Position numbers and translations under genes: made by a program. A model generated the notes under the pieces. It made no database searches, was not told the origin of the DNA, and saw only the letters and a program-made list of their open reading frames with translations. 64,000 nt of DNA from assembly GCF_001295265.1 (NCBI RefSeq), contig NZ_LJOD01000001.1, positions 844,705 to 908,704 on the forward strand. Reading direction: 5' to 3'. This document shows positions 60,133 through 64,000 of this stretch, piece by piece (position 1 is the first letter of the stretch; each line of letters starts with the position of its first letter). The stretch is from Chryseobacterium indologenes. GTDB taxonomy: Bacteria > Bacteroidota > Bacteroidia > Flavobacteriales > Weeksellaceae.

Positions 60133-60729
60133 ATGAGATATTTAGAAAAGGTTCAGAGCCTACTCCCTCTTGGTTACTTATACCTGATTGTTCTGGGACT
60201 TTTAAAGGAAAGCGTAATGTTTTACCAACTGGATATTAATATTCTGAAATATTCCTCACTCACAGATATTCTGATCAGCCCTGTAGCTGATATGGTGACC
60301 AATCCTATCCTGATTGTGATGATCCTTCTGATGATTCTTCTTTTCTTTGGCTTTCAGGTTCTTCTGATTAAAAACAGCCACAAAAACTGGGTCCAGAAAT
60401 TATTGAAAGGTTACAGGATCAATGTAGATCCTGAGAAAAAAGAGCTCAGAAAAGCTATGATCCCTGCATTTGTATTACTTGTAGCTCTGGAACTGCTTTC
60501 ATTGTTTGTAGGTCTGGGAATTGGCGGCGGAAACCGTATCAAAAAAAGGCTGGACACACAGAATTTGCGCTATAATTATAAATTAACCACCGGTTCGGAT
60601 GCTTCTGCTGAAATTTATATGATTGATATTAACAGCAGCTATTATTTTTACGTTAAGAAAGGCGAAAAACAAATCAGGATAGCACCGGTTAGCACTATCA
60701 ATAATCTGGAAATCATTAAGAAAAAATAG
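60133..60729 (+). CDS. Unknown membrane protein
   Basis: A 198-aa protein with three hydrophobic helices (about 12-30, 52-80, 115-138) and a C-terminal extracytoplasmic or cytoplasmic domain of about 60 residues containing a Lys-rich end. Family not recognised. Followed after one base by another small membrane protein gene, so they probably form a complex. Confidence 0.7.
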   Translation: MRYLEKVQSLLPLGYLYLIVLGLLKESVMFYQLDINILKYSSLTDILISPVADMVTNPILIVMILLMILLFFGFQVLLIKNSHKNWVQKLLKGYRINVDPEKKELRKAMIPAFVLLVALELLSLFVGLGIGGGNRIKKRLDTQNLRYNYKLTTGSDASAEIYMIDINSSYYFYVKKGEKQIRIAPVSTINNLEIIKKK

Positions 60730-60730
60730 T

Positions 60731-60979
60731 ATGAAAAATAAACATTTTACTGAATATACAGATGAAGAACTTATGAGTAATGAAAAGAAAATCAAGGTTC
60801 TTACCATTATGCTGGCCTCCTCCATGATGGTGTTATTCTTCACCTTTATTGTACTGGTCATTAAAAAAGGCTTTAATCCAATCATGATCATCCCGATAGG
60901 TATACTTCCTCTGTTGGTCATCAATATCATGAATCTGAAAAAATTAAAAAAAGAGAAGGAAAAAAGAGGACTTCATTAG
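60731..60979 (+). CDS. Small membrane protein
   Basis: An 82-aa protein with two transmembrane helices (about 22-44 and 50-68) between charged ends (NEKKIK at the N-terminal side, KKLKKEKEKRG at the C-terminus). No family recognised. Translationally adjacent to the preceding 198-aa membrane protein gene. Confidence 0.7.
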   Translation: MKNKHFTEYTDEELMSNEKKIKVLTIMLASSMMVLFFTFIVLVIKKGFNPIMIIPIGILPLLVINIMNLKKLKKEKEKRGLH

Positions 60980-60994
60980 CAGATATCTGAAATT

Positions 60995-61102
60995 AATTAT
61001 TCCCGGAACATTCAGAAGGTAAAAAAACTGAACTTCATGATAAAATGAAGGAACTCAAAAACAAAGAGGTCCCGTTTTCAGGTTGGGTTTATTATGCAGC
61101 AT
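60995..61102 (+). pseudogene. Possible decayed coding remnant
   Basis: An open stretch of about 35 codons reading ...KKTELHDKMKELKNKEVPFS... and ending at the TAA near 61102, with coding-like codon use but no start context. A further short open stretch follows in another frame. It may be what is left of a gene; equally it could be chance. Confidence 0.2.
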
Positions 61103-61245
61103 AACCAGCAGCTTACGCTCTCAGAAGCAAGGAAACGAACTCCGGCACCGGGTATATGAAATGAAAAATAGGAAATTCAGGGCTATCACAATCTGATGAT
61201 AATTGAATTTCATAGTGAAGATTAACCTATAAGCAATACGAAAAT

Positions 61246-61968
61246 ATGGACATACGGATTCAGGAAATCAAAGACAAAATAGAAATACCGGCCACAGAAT
61301 TCATCACCGGAGGATTCAGACCAGAAAATACAATAGAAGAGTCCTGGATAGGGCGCGTTACCGCTTATGCAGAACACGAAGAAATTCCTCTGGACCAAAA
61401 CGGGGATCAGATGATGCCTCTGCTTCAGCTATATCTTCCCAACCAGCCTTTCGTTCCCGAACTTCTTAAAAAAACGAAACTGCTTACTGTTTTTATCACT
61501 TATCGCTTTCCTAAGCCGCTTGAAAAAATGGGACCTAACTGGGTTATCCGGGAATATGAAAATTTAGACGACTTTGTGATTAAAGACCTCAACAATCCGG
61601 AATCTTACCTGAAACCTTTTCCACTTCGTTCCCAACTGGTTTCCAAAGATGCTCCTTTATGGGATGGAGGGGGTCTGGAAGATCTTCCCGGCGATATACA
61701 ACGGCAAATTATCAATCTTGAAAAGGAAAGAGTCATTGGAAGCTATTTTGATATTATCCAGCACTGCTACAGTACAAAACTGGGCGGCTATCCTTCTTTC
61801 TGCCAGCCCGGCATAGGAATTAAAGACGGCTTCGGAAAGGGATTTGAGTATGTTTTCCAGATTTCTTCAGACGGAAAGGCAGGCCTTAATGTTATTGACA
61901 GCGGAAGCTTAATGTTTGCGAAGAACAGTAAAACCGGTGAATGGAGTATGTATTATGATTTTTACTGA
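61246..61968 (+). CDS. YwqG-like DUF1963 protein
   Basis: A 240-aa protein with the DUF1963/YwqG pattern: MMPLLQLYLPNQPFVPELL, then KLGGYPSFCQPGIG and VFQISSDGKAGLNVIDSGSLMFAKN. The family is of unknown function and is often found beside polymorphic toxin or immunity genes. No such partner is directly adjacent here. Confidence 0.85.
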   Translation: MDIRIQEIKDKIEIPATEFITGGFRPENTIEESWIGRVTAYAEHEEIPLDQNGDQMMPLLQLYLPNQPFVPELLKKTKLLTVFITYRFPKPLEKMGPNWVIREYENLDDFVIKDLNNPESYLKPFPLRSQLVSKDAPLWDGGGLEDLPGDIQRQIINLEKERVIGSYFDIIQHCYSTKLGGYPSFCQPGIGIKDGFGKGFEYVFQISSDGKAGLNVIDSGSLMFAKNSKTGEWSMYYDFY

Positions 61969-62053
61969 TCCTCTTCTATTTAAATCTGCTATTTTAGCTT
62001 CACAATCTTCAGCATTTAAGTAATAAATCGTTATTCCGGATTGTTATTATTCT

Positions 62054-62968
62054 ATGAGAACCGTTTATTTGCTTTTCCTTATGGTGATATCTGTTACTAT
62101 TCCGGCCCAGAACAGTAGTCCTGAAGCTTTTTTCAAAACTTCAGATCATATCAGGATCAAATATAAGATCTCCGGAAAAGGAGAAGCCTGCATCTATATT
62201 CCGGGAGGCCCGGGACAGGGCTACCCCTCTTTTGAACTTCTGGGCGGAAACAGTCTTGAAAAACATATGAAAATGGTCTATATGGATCAGCGAGGCTCCG
62301 GAGGATCTGATCCGTCCGGAAATTATCATCTGGATACTATGGTACAGGATATTGAAGAGCTCAGACAGCATCTGAAACTTGATAAAATCTTCCTTCTTGC
62401 CCATTCTTTCGGAGGAATTATCGCGGTTAATTATGCTAAAAAATATCCACAGCACATCAAAGGTCTGATTCTGGCCAATATTACCCTCCATTTCCTTAAT
62501 GATGAATCTTTAAAAGAGCAGATTGAATATGGAAACAGCCTTCTTGGTTTACAGAATAAAACCATACCTAAAGACAGTCTTTCCTCTGAGCTTTCAAAAA
62601 TAAGCAGCCAGATGAGAAAAAAAAGAATCGGATATAAATTCCTCACCAATGATATCAAAACCATCAGACAGACGGATAAAATAGATTCTCTCCATCCCAG
62701 AATCATTGATTTTGGCATGGCTGTCATCTCAAAACCCAAAGAATTTCCGGAGTATTATGCAGATTATACAAGTCTTACCAAAGAGATTGCTGTTCCTGTA
62801 CTTGTCATCACCGGAAGAAATGATAAAGCTGTAGGAACACGGCATTATAAAACATTTCATTTCCCTGATCAGAAAACGGTTTCTATAGACGGTGGCCATC
62901 TTTTGTATTATGAGAAAAACAGAGAGTTTACCCAAGCAGTCCGGAATTTTATCAATCGACAGAAATAA
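62054..62968 (+). CDS. Exported alpha/beta hydrolase (proline iminopeptidase-like)
   Basis: A 304-aa hydrolase with a signal peptide ([19 protein letters not shown]). The oxyanion region is [13 protein letters not shown], the [12 protein letters not shown] loop follows, and the nucleophile is Ser in [15 protein letters not shown]. The Asp is near [11 protein letters not shown] and the His in [12 protein letters not shown]. The S33-type (proline iminopeptidase-like) assignment rests on the PGGPG and DQRGSGGSD motifs. Substrate unknown. Confidence 0.92.
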   Translation: MRTVYLLFLMVISVTIPAQNSSPEAFFKTSDHIRIKYKISGKGEACIYIPGGPGQGYPSFELLGGNSLEKHMKMVYMDQRGSGGSDPSGNYHLDTMVQDIEELRQHLKLDKIFLLAHSFGGIIAVNYAKKYPQHIKGLILANITLHFLNDESLKEQIEYGNSLLGLQNKTIPKDSLSSELSKISSQMRKKRIGYKFLTNDIKTIRQTDKIDSLHPRIIDFGMAVISKPKEFPEYYADYTSLTKEIAVPVLVITGRNDKAVGTRHYKTFHFPDQKTVSIDGGHLLYYEKNREFTQAVRNFINRQK

Positions 62969-63072
62969 ATCTCTTTTCGCCCTTTTTCATAAATTTACAT
63001 TAAAAATGATCCGGATCTCTCCTGATTTTTAACTTTAATCTGAGAAATTATTCCGTATTTAAAAATAAAAGT

Positions 63073-63624
63073 ATGACGAAATTTATCTGGAAAGGAATAC
63101 TTTATCAATCCCTGGAATGTTTTACTCTGCGGGAAGACACCGGGAATTATATCATTTCATCCAAAATCATCGGCAGTTACCTGGATAAAATTTACACTGC
63201 CGAATATACCATAAACACTGACAGAAACTGGAATGTTCTGGAATTTCTCATCCAATCTGAGGTAAATTCCGCTAAAAATACATTATCCGGGAAGAAACGG
63301 GGAAATAAATGGAAAATCAATCAGACTGAGCGCCCGGAATTTGAAGGCATCCAATATATAGATATTTCACTGACGCCTTTCACGAATACCCTTCCCATTA
63401 ACACCTTGAAATTACAGGAAAATAAGTCACAGGAAATTCAGGTGATTTATATTGATGTTCTGAACAGTGCATTAAGGCCAGCCAGCCAACGATACACAAG
63501 AACAGCAAAGGAAAAATATCTTTACGAAAATATTCCTAAAAACTTTGAAGCAGAAATAACAGTTGATGAATCAGGGTTGGTACTTGATTATCCACAGCTT
63601 TTTGAGAGGGTGAAAACGCTTTAA
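63073..63624 (+). CDS. Putative glycolipid-binding protein (DUF1089-like)
   Basis: A 183-aa single-domain protein resembling the putative glycolipid-binding family (PF06475): it begins KFIWKGILYQSLECFTL and contains ISSKIIGSYLDKIYTAEYTI, DISLTPFTNTLPINTLKL, and the family-typical YIDVLNSALRPASQRYTR. No signal peptide. The role is unknown in spite of the family name. Confidence 0.85.
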   Translation: MTKFIWKGILYQSLECFTLREDTGNYIISSKIIGSYLDKIYTAEYTINTDRNWNVLEFLIQSEVNSAKNTLSGKKRGNKWKINQTERPEFEGIQYIDISLTPFTNTLPINTLKLQENKSQEIQVIYIDVLNSALRPASQRYTRTAKEKYLYENIPKNFEAEITVDESGLVLDYPQLFERVKTL

Positions 63625-63649
63625 TTCTTATGTATGAAACATATTTTTT

Positions 63650-63686
63650 AAGATTTCGGCGCGGCCTGCGGCCGCGCCGAAATCTT
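63650..63686. repeat. 17-bp GC-rich perfect palindrome (REP-like)
   Basis: Positions 63650-63666 (AAGATTTCGGCGCGGCC) and 63670-63686 are perfect inverted copies around TGC. The GC-rich core stands out strongly from the AT-rich surroundings. It lies between two convergent genes. It could be a strong terminator (a TTTTTTA stretch precedes it, CTTCTTAG follows), but its architecture matches the palindrome at 45596-45621, which points to a REP-like dispersed element. Confidence 0.55.
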
Positions 63687-63790
63687 CTTAGCCATTCTCC
63701 ATAAAAACCACTATGAATTTCCGAATGATTAGTGATCGATATGATGGCTTTTCTAATTTTAATTGTTTTAAAGATCTCTAAAAAAGCCTT

Positions 63791-64000
63791 TTAATTAAAG
63801 ATTTCAGATATTTTTTCATCTGTTTTGTACTCCTTAATAAAGTTTTCTAAACTATTCTTTAGAATTTCTAAGGTCAAATAATCATTAGAAGAGGATTGAA
63901 ACCGAATAATGGCAACCCAATCCGGATAATTAGTTGTTTCGTTATAAATCAATTTATCAAAACTTCTACTAATTAAGTACTTATTAAATTCTATTTTAAA
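63791..64000 (-). CDS. 3' end of an unknown gene, cut by window edge
   Basis: On the minus strand an open frame runs from the window edge to a TAA at 63791-63793 (69 codons). The translated part includes NYPDWVAIIRFQSSSNDYL and ends EKISEIFN. It is AT-rich compared with its neighbours. No family recognised; the start lies beyond the window. Confidence 0.55.
   Translation of the reverse strand, partial: FKIEFNKYLISRSFDKLIYNETTNYPDWVAIIRFQSSSNDYLTLEILKNSLENFIKEYKTDEKISEIFN

Overview
The window looks like the chromosome of a Bacteroidota bacterium of the Flavobacteriia, most likely Chryseobacterium or a close relative (Weeksellaceae). It is AT-rich. It carries gliding/type IX secretion genes (gldB, gldC), a secreted nuclease with a T9SS C-terminal sorting domain, a PafA-type alkaline phosphatase, a GG-leader bacteriocin-like peptide, DUF5522, and an Hcp (TssD)/VgrG/DUF4280 set typical of the Bacteroidota type VI secretion system (T6SS subtype iii). 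Several promoters match the Bacteroidota pattern TTG-N19-TAnnTTTG, and most starts lack a clear Shine-Dalgarno sequence. I saw no rRNA, tRNA, CRISPR array, transposase or integrase. Species assignment is inference.

Layout. 0-5 kb: lgt, a LytS/LytTR-type two-component pair, a DoxX-like protein and an SDR oxidoreductase. 5-12 kb: a cold-shock-domain protein with a long leader, then a tripartite RND efflux operon (adaptor, pump, outer-membrane channel) preceded by a small unknown ORF. 12-21.5 kb: housekeeping and unknown genes (DUF2459 protein, a tiny basic peptide, queG, rhodanese, HD phosphohydrolase, DUF5522, DUF4136, endonuclease I, LemA/GIDE membrane cluster, DUF3592).

21.5-33.7 kb: an orphan T6SS cargo island on the minus strand. 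It reads hcp; then vgrG, a 56-aa protein, a DUF2235 (Tle1-like) lipase, a 93-aa membrane protein, a DUF2931 lipoprotein, a LysM protein, an exported protein, a DUF4280 PAAR-like tip, a 947-aa OmpA-domain protein and a lipoprotein. The tight spacing suggests one delivery module with one or two effectors and their protective partners. No sheath or baseplate genes are present, so the machine must be encoded elsewhere.

34-45 kb: DUF2752, an old-yellow-enzyme homologue, cytidine deaminase, a cobalamin riboswitch driving a BtuB receptor and a BtuG-like beta-propeller lipoprotein, two large unknown lipoproteins, CCA-adding enzyme and an NTF2-like protein. 45-52.6 kb: tsaC, dinB, GNAT, metB, gldC, an ABC transporter whose permease is fused to a TlpA-like thioredoxin, and gldB. 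52.6-56.4 kb: GNATs, nadE, then a compact barnase-like / archaemetzincin-like / barstar cluster. 56.8-64 kb: pafA, VOC, GNAT, the bacteriocin-like peptide, small membrane proteins, YwqG-like, alpha/beta hydrolase, a glycolipid-binding-like protein, and the 3' end of an AT-rich unknown gene.

The most interesting objects are the T6SS cargo island with its 947-aa candidate effector and its 56-aa link protein, the toxin/metalloprotease/antitoxin triplet, the ABC permease-thioredoxin fusion lying between gldB and gldC, and several unannotated small ORFs and palindromes.
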